DNA from: Myxococcales bacterium
GTDB taxonomy: Bacteria; Myxococcota_A; Polyangia; Polyangiales; Polyangiaceae
Assembly: GCA_016712525.1 (NCBI GenBank)
Contig: JADJQX010000008.1
Location: 1,432,501-1,496,500, forward strand
Direction of reading: 5' to 3'
Length of the DNA stretch: 64,000 nt
This document shows, one piece after another, positions 28,327 to 36,918 of this stretch. Position 1 is the stretch's first letter. The number at the start of each line of letters is the position of its first letter. The position numbers and the translations under genes are program-made. The notes beneath the pieces were generated by a model, which saw only the letters and a program-made list of their open reading frames with translations, ran no database searches and was not told where the DNA came from.

Positions 28327-29598
28327 ATGCCCACGACCCCCAAGGCCTTCGGGCTCTCTCTCGCTGCGCTCGCGCTGGCGCTTGGCCTCGGCGTGGTCGC
28401 GGCGTGCAGCGGCAGCATGCGCGCGGCCGTGTTCGACGACGCGGGCAACGAGGGCGGCGCGGCGAACGTGGGCGACGAAGCGGGGGCCCTCTTCGAGGAC
28501 GCGGCTCCCCAGGAAGACCTCTCGCCCAAGGGCACCTGGACCGGCACGGTGTACACGCCGGCGGGCGAAATTCCGGTCGCCGGCGCGCTCGTCTACCTCT
28601 CCCCGAAGAGGCCCGACCCGATCCCACAAGGCAATTTCTGCGACACGTGCGTCCCGCTCGACAAGTCGATCCCCGAGACCCTCACCAAGGCCGACGGCAC
28701 CTTCGAGCTCGTCGCCAATCGGCTCGGCAAGCAGGTCTTGGTGATCCAAAAAGGGCAGTTTCGCCGCGTGGTCGAGGTCGACGTCCAACGAGGAGATAGG
28801 CGCGTCTCCCGCGGGGACACGACGCTCCCTCGCCAAAACGACGCGGCCAAAGGCGATCAGGTGCCCTCGATCTTGGTGGTCGACACGGCCTACGACGACA
28901 TCGAAGAGACGCTCGACGGGCTCGGCATCCCGCGCGGTACCGTCATCGCGCAGAGCACGCGGCTCATCGAGCTCCGCGATGCGGCACGCCTCGACACGTA
29001 CCAAATCATCTTCCTCCCCTGCGGCGAATGCGGCACGCGAGGCGGCGGCACGTTCGACCCGCCCGCCTCCCACGGCGACGGTCACGCCATGGATCCCGTG
29101 GTGCAAGCGAACCTGAAGGCCTGGGTGCGGAAGGGCGGAAAGCTGTACATTACAGACTTTGCCTACTCGTTCCTGAACGAGACGTGGAAGGACTACGTGC
29201 GCTTCGTGCCGAGCAAGGGCTGCGACACCGACGCGTACGACACGCCGGCGAACATCGACGATCCCGGCCTCAAGGCCTGGCTCGACGCCCAGGGCGACCG
29301 CGACGTCACGTTCGAGAACGCGTGGGTCAAGGTGGAGGGCGTGAACGAGGTCACCGTGCCGGACGGCGCGGGCGGCACGAAGAAGATCGTGCCCAAGGTG
29401 TGGGCGTACGGGAACGACAATGGCAAGAACCGTCCCATGACGCTCTCGTTCGAGGACGCGTGCGGCCGCGTGCTCTACAGCGCGTACCACACGGAGGGTA
29501 CGGGGTCCTTGGGCAAGCTGCTCCCTCAGGAGAAGGCCCTCATGTACGTGCTCTTCGAGGTGTCGACGTGCCTCGTCGACCCGGTGATCCCGAGGTGA
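28327..29598 (+). CDS. Carboxypeptidase-regulatory-like lipoprotein, paralog 3
   Basis: A 423-aa lipoprotein (VVAAC lipobox). Its domain order and most residues match paralog 2, including NFCDTCVPLDK, IFLPCGECGTRGGGTF, GGKLYITDFAYSFLNETW and the end DPVIPR. I chose ATG 28327, after a G-rich stretch, over a GTG 21 bases earlier that only adds atypical residues. Protein-level and DNA-level similarity to paralog 2 is highest in the C-terminal half, which suggests recent tandem duplication. The three genes probably form one transcription unit or a run of separately expressed copies. Confidence 0.87.
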   Translation: MPTTPKAFGLSLAALALALGLGVVAACSGSMRAAVFDDAGNEGGAANVGDEAGALFEDAAPQEDLSPKGTWTGTVYTPAGEIPVAGALVYLSPKRPDPIPQGNFCDTCVPLDKSIPETLTKADGTFELVANRLGKQVLVIQKGQFRRVVEVDVQRGDRRVSRGDTTLPRQNDAAKGDQVPSILVVDTAYDDIEETLDGLGIPRGTVIAQSTRLIELRDAARLDTYQIIFLPCGECGTRGGGTFDPPASHGDGHAMDPVVQANLKAWVRKGGKLYITDFAYSFLNETWKDYVRFVPSKGCDTDAYDTPANIDDPGLKAWLDAQGDRDVTFENAWVKVEGVNEVTVPDGAGGTKKIVPKVWAYGNDNGKNRPMTLSFEDACGRVLYSAYHTEGTGSLGKLLPQEKALMYVLFEVSTCLVDPVIPR

Positions 29599-29646
29599 TT
29601 CGCGCGGGCGCGAGGGGCACGCGCGACACCACGATTGGCACGTGTG

Positions 29647-29663
29647 AGCCAACGAGGTTGGCT
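29647..29663. terminator. Hairpin between convergent genes
   Basis: AGCCAAC (29647-29653) pairs with GTTGGCT (29657-29663) around GAG. It lies 49 bp after paralog 3 and faces the convergent cytochrome-like lipoprotein gene. There is no T run, so terminator use is only likely from position. Confidence 0.4.
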
Positions 29664-29700
29664 GACGACCCGCGGCGCTCGTGCGAAAGGCGACCGAGAA

Positions 29701-29720
29701 CCGACCGACGTTCGCGCCAA
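29701..29720 (+). repeat. Dispersed 19/20-bp element (one mismatch copy)
   Basis: CCGACCGACGTTCGCGCCAA matches, with one mismatch, the element found three times at 1-521 (opposite strand) and once at 36919-36937. It lies in the gap between two convergent genes. Confidence 0.55.
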
Positions 29721-29751
29721 CCTCGCGAAACTATTCGTTTCTCAAAATAGG

Positions 29752-30246
29752 TCAGTCGTTTTTGGCGCCGGCCGCGACCCACGCCTCGATCGCCGCGACC
29801 TCGGAGGCCGAGAGCGGCGAGGCACCCACGGGCATGCGCGTGACGCCGTTCGAGGGCCCCTTCACGAGCTTCACGAGCAAGCTGTCGGCCGCGTTCCCGG
29901 CGACCACCCGGGTCTGCCCCGCGGCCGCGGTCGACGCGACCCCAACGAGCTGACCGTGCGACTTGCCCGCCTCGAGCGAGAGCCCCGACGACGGTCGCGC
30001 CCCGGAGTGGCACCGGCTCGTGGCGCACGACCGGGTGAAGATCGACTGAACGCTCGTGAGGGTAGGCTCGATGGGCGCGGCGTCCGCGGGCGCGGCATCT
30101 TCGGTGGCCGTGGCGGTGGCCGTGGCGGTCGGAGAGGCGTCGGCCCCGCCGTCGACCGTCTCGTCCGTGGAGGACGAACAAGCCGCCACGGGGGCGAGGG
30201 CCGAGAGCACGAGCGCCGAGAGGGAGAGACGGAGCGTAAGCGACAT
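29752..30246 (-). CDS. Cytochrome c-like lipoprotein with CX4CH heme motif
   Basis: A 164-aa lipoprotein (signal peptide ending VAAC, Cys23) with a Thr/Ala-rich linker (ATATATATE). A single heme-binding-like site, C-ATSR-CH, sits in FTRSCATSRCHSGARPSSG (around 75-81). A later Met in TRMPVG could be the axial ligand. The spacing is C-x4-C-H, one residue longer than the standard CxxCH plus one; such variants occur in small myxobacterial c-type cytochromes of this kind (SIQxIFTxxC...CH). It probably carries or stores an electron at the cell envelope. The ATG is preceded by AAGGAAG. It is divergent from the 115-aa membrane gene. Confidence 0.75.
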   Translation of the reverse strand: MSLTLRLSLSALVLSALAPVAACSSSTDETVDGGADASPTATATATATEDAAPADAAPIEPTLTSVQSIFTRSCATSRCHSGARPSSGLSLEAGKSHGQLVGVASTAAAGQTRVVAGNAADSLLVKLVKGPSNGVTRMPVGASPLSASEVAAIEAWVAAGAKND

Positions 30247-30360
30247 GAGGGAGCTTCCTTAGCCTGTGGGGCCACGTGTGGCGACCGGGTTCGATGCCGC
30301 ACCCCGGCCTTTCGCCGCAGACCGAGGGAAGACTTCCGAGGTGCCGGCGTAGGCGTCGGC

Positions 30361-30708
30361 ATGTCCAGCATGTTCCTCGCAGCCCCATCCCACGAGGAAC
30401 CGGGCGTTCCCCTCGTCGCGGCGGTCCTCCTCGTGGGCAGCTTCGTGTCGTACGCGGTCTGCTTCGCCCTCGCGGCCAGCACGAAGCGCCTCTCCGCCTT
30501 CGACTACGTCGCGGGGACGTTGGGCCTCTTCTGCGGCGTCGGCTGGATCTACTTTCTTTACCGCGCGAACGACGTCACGCTGAAACACAGCTTCGACCTC
30601 GTCGAGAAGGGGGAGGACCCCGCCGTGGCGCGCGCCATCAACACACGCTTCCGCATTGCCGCGGGCGTGACGATCGCGTTCGGCGTCGCCATCATGTTCG
30701 TGCGCTGA
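30361..30708 (+). CDS. Small integral membrane protein, 115 aa
   Basis: It begins MSSMFLAAPSHEEPG and contains three membrane helices (about 18-40, 50-66 and 97-113), with a charged cytosolic or periplasmic loop of about 30 residues between the second and third (KHSFDLVEKGEDPAVARAIN). No family was recognised. Its stop touches the end of the putative TetR remnant on the opposite strand. Confidence 0.7.
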   Translation: MSSMFLAAPSHEEPGVPLVAAVLLVGSFVSYAVCFALAASTKRLSAFDYVAGTLGLFCGVGWIYFLYRANDVTLKHSFDLVEKGEDPAVARAINTRFRIAAGVTIAFGVAIMFVR

Positions 30709-30830
30709 CCTTCGCGCCCCCTTCGACGAGAGCCCGAAGAGGGAGCGCGCGGAGCCCGTGCCGCGCGACCACGTCGGACAAGGCTTCGACGATGTCGCTC
30801 CGCCGTTCGTCGCGCTGCTCCGCCTCCCGG
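30692..30830 (-). pseudogene. Possible remnant of a TetR-family regulator (N-terminal HTH only)
   Basis: On the minus strand, a frame from about 30830 to a stop at 30692 reads RRSDIVEALSDVVARHGLR followed by ALPLRALVEGGAKV, which resembles the first helices of a TetR DNA-binding domain. It stops after about 40 residues, with no ligand-binding domain, and no good start codon was seen. An operator-like inverted repeat lies right at its 5' end, as for many tetR genes. I read it as a decayed or truncated regulator; it could also be chance. Confidence 0.35.
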
Positions 30831-30854
30831 TAGATTGGTTGTCCAACCCATCTA
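30831..30854. promoter_or_regulatory. TetR-type operator-like inverted repeat
   Basis: TAGATTGGTTG and CAACCCATCTA are inverted copies with one mismatch around a TC centre (24 bp). This size and the TTGGTTG/CAACC half-sites are like TetR-family operators. It lies 31 bp before the ATG of the HD-domain gene and next to the TetR-like fragment. Confidence 0.55.
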
Positions 30855-30885
30855 TGCGCCCCATGCTCCGGTCGAGAGGTGCACC

Positions 30886-31818
30886 ATGACGATCCCCATC
30901 CCCTCCCTCGACCCCGCACACGTCCGCGCCATCGCCATCCGTACGAACGACCTCGGCCCCTTCGAGGAGGACGTGCTCTGGCTCTTCGACACCCCCTCGG
31001 GCGAGCTCGAGATCCCGGGATCACGAGTGAACGGAGAGGCCGTGGGGGTGCTGCACGCCGCGTTCCCGGGCCTCGACTCGGAGAAGATCGTGCGCGCGAT
31101 GACCTCGGTCGAGCCCCGCACATTTCGTGTTTGGCACCCGCGAGCAGCCGAGGTCCCACGGACCAAGAAGGCCCTCGAGGCGCGGTTCGAGTCCCTCGTC
31201 ACACGCCTCGGCGGGCGAGACCCGGGAGGCCACGTGGGCTTGGCCCTGATCTCCGCGTGGTCCGCGCCCGAGCGCCGCTACCACGACACCGAGCACCTCG
31301 GAGAGTGCCTCGTCGCCCTCGCCGACCTGCACGGCGAGAACGAGGACCGCGACGTCGCCGAGCTTGCGCTCTTCTACCACGACGCCGTCTACGATCCGCG
31401 CGGCCCGGGCTCCGAAGCAAAGAGCCAAGAGCTCCTCTGGCGCGACGCGAACGCCTTGGCCATCTCGGACCACGTGGCCGAGCGGGCCGCCGAGCTCGTG
31501 GGCGCGACGGCTCACACGGAGCTCGCGGGCGGCGCGAAGGACCCGCTCACCGGGCCCGTGCTCGACGCGGACCTCGCGGGCCTCGCGCGGGATCCCTATG
31601 GCTTTCTCGACTACGAGGACGGGGTACGTGAAGAATACATGCACGTACCCGACGAGGTCTTCTTCGAGGCGCGAGGCCGCTTCCTCCGCGGGCTCCTCGC
31701 GCGTCCCGCGCTCTACGTCACCCCCGCGGGCGCCGCCCTCTACGAGGCGCGAGCGCGCGCGAACCTCACGGCGCTGCTCGCGAGCCCTCGTTACGCACGG
31801 GGGCGAGCTCGCGCGTAG
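30886..31818 (+). CDS. HD-domain metal-dependent phosphohydrolase-like protein
   Basis: A 310-aa cytosolic protein. Residues about 1-95 are an extra N-terminal domain without a recognised fold. The rest resembles the predicted metal-dependent HD phosphohydrolases (COG4339-like), with RYHDTEHLGECL, LALFYHDAVYDP carrying the HD pair, and ADLAGLARDP further on. The likely activity is hydrolysis of a phosphate ester, substrate unknown. GAGAGG precedes the ATG. The operator-like repeat upstream suggests TetR-type control. It converges with the serine-hydrolase-like lipoprotein gene. Confidence 0.82.
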   Translation: MTIPIPSLDPAHVRAIAIRTNDLGPFEEDVLWLFDTPSGELEIPGSRVNGEAVGVLHAAFPGLDSEKIVRAMTSVEPRTFRVWHPRAAEVPRTKKALEARFESLVTRLGGRDPGGHVGLALISAWSAPERRYHDTEHLGECLVALADLHGENEDRDVAELALFYHDAVYDPRGPGSEAKSQELLWRDANALAISDHVAERAAELVGATAHTELAGGAKDPLTGPVLDADLAGLARDPYGFLDYEDGVREEYMHVPDEVFFEARGRFLRGLLARPALYVTPAGAALYEARARANLTALLASPRYARGRARA

Positions 31819-31839
31819 CTTGGAGCCACTCGCGGCGGG

Positions 31840-33885
31840 TCACTCCGGGCAGGGTGTGCCGAGCTTCGCGGGCGCGGGCACCACGGGGACGCCGTTCTTG
31901 CGGTACGTCGTGTGGAAACACCCGTACTGGTACCGCACGGCCTCGACGCGCCGGTAGATGCCGTGCCCGTCGAACGCGCCGTTGTCGTTGTCGTACTGCA
32001 CGACGACACCGGTGTAGGGTTTTCCCCCACTGCCCTTCGCGTTGGCCTTGACCGGGTAGTCGACCTTTTGGCCGAGCCCCACGAGGTCGAGCGCGGGCTT
32101 CATCGTGGGCCAAATGTCGGCGCCCGCTTGCGGGTGACCGTACCCGAGCGCCATGGCGTCGTAGATGTCGGTGGTGAAGTACGAGTCGCCCTTGCCGACG
32201 GGCTCGTACACGTGGCGGACCGGGTGGCCGGGCAGAGGCTCGCGTGAGAGGCGCGGCGTCGACACGATCGGGTCGATGGCCTCCCAGGCGGTCTCGATCA
32301 GGTGGAGGGCCGGGTGCATGAACGTGACCTCCTCACGCGTGCCGATGAGGAGGCGGAGCAGGTTGTACGAGTTCGGGAGCACGTCGGTGCGCAGGGCGAA
32401 GTACGTCCAATACCCGCCGGCGCCCGTGGGCACGGCGGCCTCGATGCGCGGCTCCACCGCGCTCACCATGTTGGTGTACATGCCGCCCATGCTCTGGCCT
32501 TGCACGCTCAAGCGCTCGAGGTCGAGCTTGTAGCTCGTGGCCCCCGCGGGGAGAGACGCCCCTTGGCACCCGTCGAGCACGCTCTTCGGGATCTCGGCCT
32601 TCGTGAGGGCCGTGAGCAAAATACGCGACTCGACGATCCCTTGGCGGAACGTGTCGCGCATGGCCGGCGTGTTGTTCAAGTTGAGGTAGTCGTAGTCCTT
32701 GGCGCCGGGCACGCGCTCGGGGCTGATGGGCAGTGAGGCGCCGGCCATGGCGAATCCCATGTTGGCCATGGTCGCGCCCGGCCACACCTCGTACGGATCG
32801 CCCTTGGTCCCGCCGTCGATGAACTCGCGCGCGAGGCCTCCGGAGCCATGGTAGAAGACGACCACCGGAAACCCTTTTTGGGGCATCTCCTTCTTGGGTA
32901 TCGAGATCGAGACCGACACGTCCTCGTCGCGCTGTTTCACGGGCAGCCCGTCCGGGCCGAGCTCGAAGAGGCCCTCGGTGTCGAACGGGGGTTTGCCCTT
33001 CTGGAACTGCGGCAGGGTGATCTTGGCCGTGACGTGGCAGAAGGGCGCGTTCGCGAGCGACGGGATGGTCTCGAGGGCGAAGTCCTTCAGGGGGGGTGAG
33101 GTCGCCTCGGAGAGGGTCTTCGTGAGCGCAGCGGTGTCGGCCACCATGTCGCCGGTGGTGAACACGGTCGCGTGGGCTACGTCGTCCCGAGGGATGCCGA
33201 GCGTGTCGAGCGTCGTGAAGAGCTTCGTGTAGAGCGGCACCATGGCGTCACCCCGGGCGCCCCCGGGAGACTCGCCCTTCGCCAGCTTCTGCATCGCAGC
33301 CGAGGGCTTGAGCGCGTTCCCGTCGGCGTCCTTGGCGCCCGAGCGCACCACGTAGGCGTACGTGCGCCCGGGAGAGAGCAGCACGCCGGGGCGCGGCGCC
33401 ACGGCCAGCAAGAACTCGGGCACGTAGCCGTCGGGGTTGGGCGTGGTAGCGACGAGCGGGTACGTCTTGCCGCGATCGGGCGATTTCTCGTCGACGTCGA
33501 CGAGCACGATCGGGGCGTCTTTGCCCGCGATCACGTCCTTCTCGCCGCGCGGGGCGAGCGGTTTGTCGAAGCGGAAATACGCGACCGAGACCACCGGGAA
33601 GCCCTTGCGCTCGCGGGCCATCTTCTTGAACTGATCGATGATGGCGAGCGCCGGGTTCGGGTACGAGGCGACGTCGGGGGCGCCTTTCGCGTCGAGGCGG
33701 AGGTCCGACGGGTACGGCACGTCGAAGAACGCGCCCTCGGCCGCGAAGTCGGCGCTCGGATCGAGCACGGCGGTGGCCCCGGGCGCCGGCGCAGGAGCGG
33801 GATCCGACGAGCAGCCGAGCGGCCCTCCGAACGACGACACGAGCCCCACGGACACGACGAGACCTGCCACACGAAGAAATCGCAT
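31840..33885 (-). CDS. Alpha/beta-hydrolase-like lipoprotein (putative lipase/esterase)
   Basis: A 681-aa exported lipoprotein (GPLGC, Cys25). The first about 330 residues are beta-rich with an Ig-like look (FDVPYPSDLRLD, YAYVVRSGAKDADGNAL). The second half is an alpha/beta-hydrolase: VVFYHGSGG supplies the oxyanion strand, and the nucleophile elbow GQSMGG lies near residue 465. An Asp (VQYDNDNG) and late His (DGHG) near the C-terminus are the candidate acid and base. The substrate is unknown; lipases and esterases with this layout are common in myxobacteria. It is divergent from the spermidine-synthase-like pair across a palindrome. Confidence 0.85.
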   Translation of the reverse strand: MRFLRVAGLVVSVGLVSSFGGPLGCSSDPAPAPAPGATAVLDPSADFAAEGAFFDVPYPSDLRLDAKGAPDVASYPNPALAIIDQFKKMARERKGFPVVSVAYFRFDKPLAPRGEKDVIAGKDAPIVLVDVDEKSPDRGKTYPLVATTPNPDGYVPEFLLAVAPRPGVLLSPGRTYAYVVRSGAKDADGNALKPSAAMQKLAKGESPGGARGDAMVPLYTKLFTTLDTLGIPRDDVAHATVFTTGDMVADTAALTKTLSEATSPPLKDFALETIPSLANAPFCHVTAKITLPQFQKGKPPFDTEGLFELGPDGLPVKQRDEDVSVSISIPKKEMPQKGFPVVVFYHGSGGLAREFIDGGTKGDPYEVWPGATMANMGFAMAGASLPISPERVPGAKDYDYLNLNNTPAMRDTFRQGIVESRILLTALTKAEIPKSVLDGCQGASLPAGATSYKLDLERLSVQGQSMGGMYTNMVSAVEPRIEAAVPTGAGGYWTYFALRTDVLPNSYNLLRLLIGTREEVTFMHPALHLIETAWEAIDPIVSTPRLSREPLPGHPVRHVYEPVGKGDSYFTTDIYDAMALGYGHPQAGADIWPTMKPALDLVGLGQKVDYPVKANAKGSGGKPYTGVVVQYDNDNGAFDGHGIYRRVEAVRYQYGCFHTTYRKNGVPVVPAPAKLGTPCPE

Positions 33886-33939
33886 GACGAAAAACGTAGC
33901 CGAGACGCGCGCCTGCGGAAACGGCCCCTCCCCCCGGGA

Positions 33940-33949
33940 CCCAATTGGG
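33940..33949. promoter_or_regulatory. Palindrome CCCAATTGGG between divergent genes
   Basis: A perfect 10-bp palindrome midway in the 155-bp gap between the hydrolase lipoprotein and the spermidine-synthase-like operon. TATAAG at 34024 lies downstream toward the second gene and could be its -10. A shared regulator is possible but unproven. Confidence 0.3.
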
Positions 33950-34040
33950 ACAGGTCGGCTCGTGGGGCCGCGCTCTCGGCCGGCGGAGACACCGAACGGC
34001 CCCGGCCGGGCAAGAACCGGTCTATAAGCCTCCGCGCCTC

Positions 34041-34727
34041 ATGCACACCGACACGTCCGAAAAAGCCCCAGAGGCCGCCGGGGCCGCCCCCACGCGCCTC
34101 TGGCTCTACCTCGTCTTCCTCGTCTCGGGGTTCGCGGCGCTGCTCTACCAGGTCGTCTGGCAGCGCGCGCTCTACGCCATCTACGGGATCAACATCGAGT
34201 CGGTGACCATGGTCGTCACGGCCTTCATGCTCGGGCTCGGCCTCGGGAGCCTCGCGGGCGGCGCCGTGTCGAAGGACAAGTCTCGCCCGGTGCTGCTCCT
34301 CTTCGCGGGCGTCGAGGGGGGCATCGGGCTCTTCGGGTTCTTCTCGCTCGCGGTGTTCCACGCGGTCGGGAACGCGACGTTGCTCATGTCGCCGCTCGTG
34401 ACGGGCGTCGTGACGTTCCTGCTCGTGCTCGCGCCGACCATGCTCATGGGGGGCACGCTGCCGCTCCTCGTCGGCTACCTCGTGCGCACCTCGGGCAACG
34501 TCGGAAAAACGGTGGGCACGCTCTACTTCGTGAACACCCTGGGCTCGGCGTTCGCGTCGGCCGCGGCGGTGCTCCACCTGCTCGGGCACTTCGGCCAGAG
34601 CGGCACCGTGCGCATCGCGTCGGCCATGAACCTCTTCGTGTGTATCGTCGCGTTTTTGCAGCATAAAAAGACGTCGGGGGCGCCCGCGCCCGCGTCCGTG
34701 TCTGCCGCCGAGGAGGTGTCGTCGTGA
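34041..34727 (+). CDS. Membrane half of a spermidine-synthase-like protein
   Basis: A 228-aa membrane protein with about six helices. The second half of the first helix carries the signature GFAALLYQVVWQRAL that is found in the membrane part of fused spermidine-synthase-like proteins, followed by GLGLGSLAGG and TMLMGGTLPLLV. In many genomes the whole membrane part plus the catalytic domain is one polypeptide; here the first membrane repeat is a separate protein. It ends with a Ser/Ala-rich tail. The next gene starts inside its stop (GTGA), so they should be co-translated and assemble together. Confidence 0.82.
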   Translation: MHTDTSEKAPEAAGAAPTRLWLYLVFLVSGFAALLYQVVWQRALYAIYGINIESVTMVVTAFMLGLGLGSLAGGAVSKDKSRPVLLLFAGVEGGIGLFGFFSLAVFHAVGNATLLMSPLVTGVVTFLLVLAPTMLMGGTLPLLVGYLVRTSGNVGKTVGTLYFVNTLGSAFASAAAVLHLLGHFGQSGTVRIASAMNLFVCIVAFLQHKKTSGAPAPASVSAAEEVSS

Positions 34728-36337
34728 GCGCCACGAGCTCGCCCTCCGCCGACGTGTCGCGGGCGCCGTTCTCGTTCGCGATCGTGGTCGCGGCGCTCGC
34801 GGGGTTCTTGGGGCTCTCGTACGAGATCCTCTGGTACCGCGTCATCGCGTTCGAGAGCTGGGGCGCGCCGGGGGCCTTCGGCCTCTTGCTCGCGGCCTAC
34901 CTCCTCGGCATCGCCGGGGGCTCGCGCGTAGCCGGTGTATTCTGCAAAGAAGGCGACACGGGTAAACCGGAGAAGCTCCGGGCCCTCGCGACGTTCACCT
35001 TCGCCGCGAACCTCGCCGCGTACCTCGTCGTGCCCGCGTTCACGTACGGCGCGCAAAAGTACGAGTGGCCCGCGCCCCTCGCGGCCGTCGCGATCGCCGC
35101 CGCGTTGACCGGCTCGGTGCTCCCCCTCGTGGCGCACTTCGGCATCGCGCCCGACGATCGCGCCGGGCAGAAGCTCAGCTACGTGTACCTCTCGAACATC
35201 GTCGGCTCGACGCTCGGGAGCCTCGTCACCGGCTTCGTCTTCATGGACACGATGAGCCTGCCGACGATCGGCCTCGTGCTCGCGCTGCTCGGCGTCGTGG
35301 TGTCGGCAGGCATCTTCGTCGCGAGCAAACCGCCGAAGGGCGAGCTCGGGGCGACGCTGCTGCTCGCCGCGGTCGTGTGCTTCGCATTCGTGCGAGGGAA
35401 CCCACACGCGTACGACAGGCCCTACGAGCGGCTGCTCTACAAAAAGACCTTCGACGAGAAGACCACCAAGTTCGCGGAGGTCATCGAGACGAAGAGCGGC
35501 GTCATCACGGTCACGCCCGACGGCGTCGTCTACGGCGGCGGCGCGTACGACGGGAAGTTCAACACGTCGATCGTGTACGACCGGAACGGCATCATGCGCG
35601 CCTACTCGATCGGCGCGATGCACCCGGCGCCGAAGCGCGTGCTCATGGTGGGGCTCGCGTCGGGCTCGTGGGCGCAGGTCGTCGCGCACCTCCCGGGCGT
35701 CGAGTCGTTCACGATCGTCGAGATCAACCCCGGGTATTTGAAGCTCGTCGCGAACCACCGCGAGGTGGCGCCGCTCCTCTCGAACCCGAAGGTGCGCATC
35801 GTCACGGACGACGGGCGCAGGTGGCTCCTCCGCCACCCGGACGAGAAGTTCGACGTGATCGTGCAGAACACGACGTGGCACTGGCGCGCGCACATCACGA
35901 GCCTGCTCTCGGTCGAGTACCTCGAGCTCGTGCGGTCGCGTCTCTTGCCCGGCGGGATCTTCTACTTCAACACGACCTCGTCGGACGACGTGAAGAAGAC
36001 GGCCGCGACCACGTTCCCCCACGCGATGCGCGTCTACAACTTCATGGCCGTGAGCGACGCGCCCTTCACGTTCGACCGCGCGCGATGGGAAAGGACGCTC
36101 ACCGAGTTCTCGATCGACGGGAAATCCAAGGAGATCGACCGCACGAGCGAGGCCGGGCAAAAGCTCTTCGCCGACCTCGCCGCGTATGCCGATACACTCG
36201 AGGCGCCCCCGCAAGACCACGGCCTCGAGAAGCGTGAGAGCCTGCTCGCACGCCTCCCCGCCGAGGCCAAGGTCGTGACCGACGACAACATGGTGCCCGA
36301 GTGGCGCCAAGTGATTCGATTCCCCGAGCCCCCGTGA
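34724..36337 (+). CDS. Membrane-bound spermidine-synthase-like protein (second repeat plus catalytic domain)
   Basis: A 537-aa protein starting at GTG 34724. The first about 220 residues are again membrane helices with their own copy of the signature (GFLGLSYEILWYRVI), then TGSVLPLVAHFGI and YLSNIVGSTLGSL. The rest resembles an aminopropyltransferase: VLMVGLASGSWAQVV for the SAM-type site, IVEINPGYLKLV, and TDDGRRWLLRHPDEKFDVIVQ. The usual active-site Asp pattern of true spermidine synthases (YHE/GG.DG) is not evident, so the product may not be spermidine. It forms a pair with the preceding gene. Two small lipoproteins follow at 36345 and 36668. Confidence 0.85.
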   Translation: MSATSSPSADVSRAPFSFAIVVAALAGFLGLSYEILWYRVIAFESWGAPGAFGLLLAAYLLGIAGGSRVAGVFCKEGDTGKPEKLRALATFTFAANLAAYLVVPAFTYGAQKYEWPAPLAAVAIAAALTGSVLPLVAHFGIAPDDRAGQKLSYVYLSNIVGSTLGSLVTGFVFMDTMSLPTIGLVLALLGVVVSAGIFVASKPPKGELGATLLLAAVVCFAFVRGNPHAYDRPYERLLYKKTFDEKTTKFAEVIETKSGVITVTPDGVVYGGGAYDGKFNTSIVYDRNGIMRAYSIGAMHPAPKRVLMVGLASGSWAQVVAHLPGVESFTIVEINPGYLKLVANHREVAPLLSNPKVRIVTDDGRRWLLRHPDEKFDVIVQNTTWHWRAHITSLLSVEYLELVRSRLLPGGIFYFNTTSSDDVKKTAATTFPHAMRVYNFMAVSDAPFTFDRARWERTLTEFSIDGKSKEIDRTSEAGQKLFADLAAYADTLEAPPQDHGLEKRESLLARLPAEAKVVTDDNMVPEWRQVIRFPEPP

Positions 36338-36344
36338 GCGTTCC

Positions 36345-36671
36345 ATGAAGGTCTTCTCTCTCTCGTTTGCCGCGATCGCGTTCGTCACCCTCGCCGCGTG
36401 CGACCCCAAGCCGAACGTGCCCGAGCTCCCGCAAGCTCCCTCGGCGCCGAGCGCCCCGGCGACGGGCGCGCCCACGCCGCAGCCTCCCGCGACGGCCGCC
36501 AAACCCGAGACGCCCCCGAAGCCCGAGGACAACGCCGGCGGCCCGCCGCTCGCGAAGCTCGGCGAGATGTGCGGTGGCTTCGCGGGGATCCAGTGCCAGA
36601 AGGGCCTCGTGTGCGGCAACGTGATGCCCGTGGCCGACGGCTCGGGCACGTGCCGCAAGGCGAACCCGTGA
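36345..36671 (+). CDS. Small Cys-containing lipoprotein, 108 aa
   Basis: A lipoprotein with signal peptide ending LAAC (Cys19), a Pro/Ala-rich linker (residues about 25-65) and a compact tail with four cysteines (MCGGFAGIQCQKGLVCG, then GTCRK), spaced like a small disulfide-knotted domain. It starts 7 bp after the spermidine-synthase-like gene and its stop overlaps the next start by 4 bp (GTGA). Function is unknown; a surface-binding or protease-inhibitor-like role would fit such domains. Confidence 0.72.
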   Translation: MKVFSLSFAAIAFVTLAACDPKPNVPELPQAPSAPSAPATGAPTPQPPATAAKPETPPKPEDNAGGPPLAKLGEMCGGFAGIQCQKGLVCGNVMPVADGSGTCRKANP

Positions 36672-36892
36672 GGGGCGTCGCGGCCGCGCTCGTGGCAGGC
36701 GCGCTCGCGCTCGGGAGCGCCGCGGGGTGCCGTTCGCCCAACGTGGCGGGTCAGTGCGAGCCGACCCCCAAGTGCCTCACCGGGGTCGAGTGCGACTACG
36801 ACAAGGCGCGCGGGTGCAACGTGTGCCGGTGCAAGCCGCCGATGGGCACGACGCCTCAGACCGTGCCGGGCACCCCGCCGATCCCGCCGTAA
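36668..36892 (+). CDS. Small lipoprotein with antistasin-like Cys pattern, 74 aa
   Basis: It starts at GTG 36668, overlapping the preceding stop. The signal peptide ends SAAGC (Cys21). The mature part contains CEPTPKC, VECDYDKARGCNVCRCKPP, which follows the C...D..GC.xCxC pattern of antistasin-like domains known as protease inhibitors. Whether it inhibits anything is unknown. It closes the operon that began at 34041. Confidence 0.68.
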   Translation: MRGVAAALVAGALALGSAAGCRSPNVAGQCEPTPKCLTGVECDYDKARGCNVCRCKPPMGTTPQTVPGTPPIPP

Positions 36893-36918
36893 CGAGGGCC
36901 TGACGGGACCTCGAGGGC

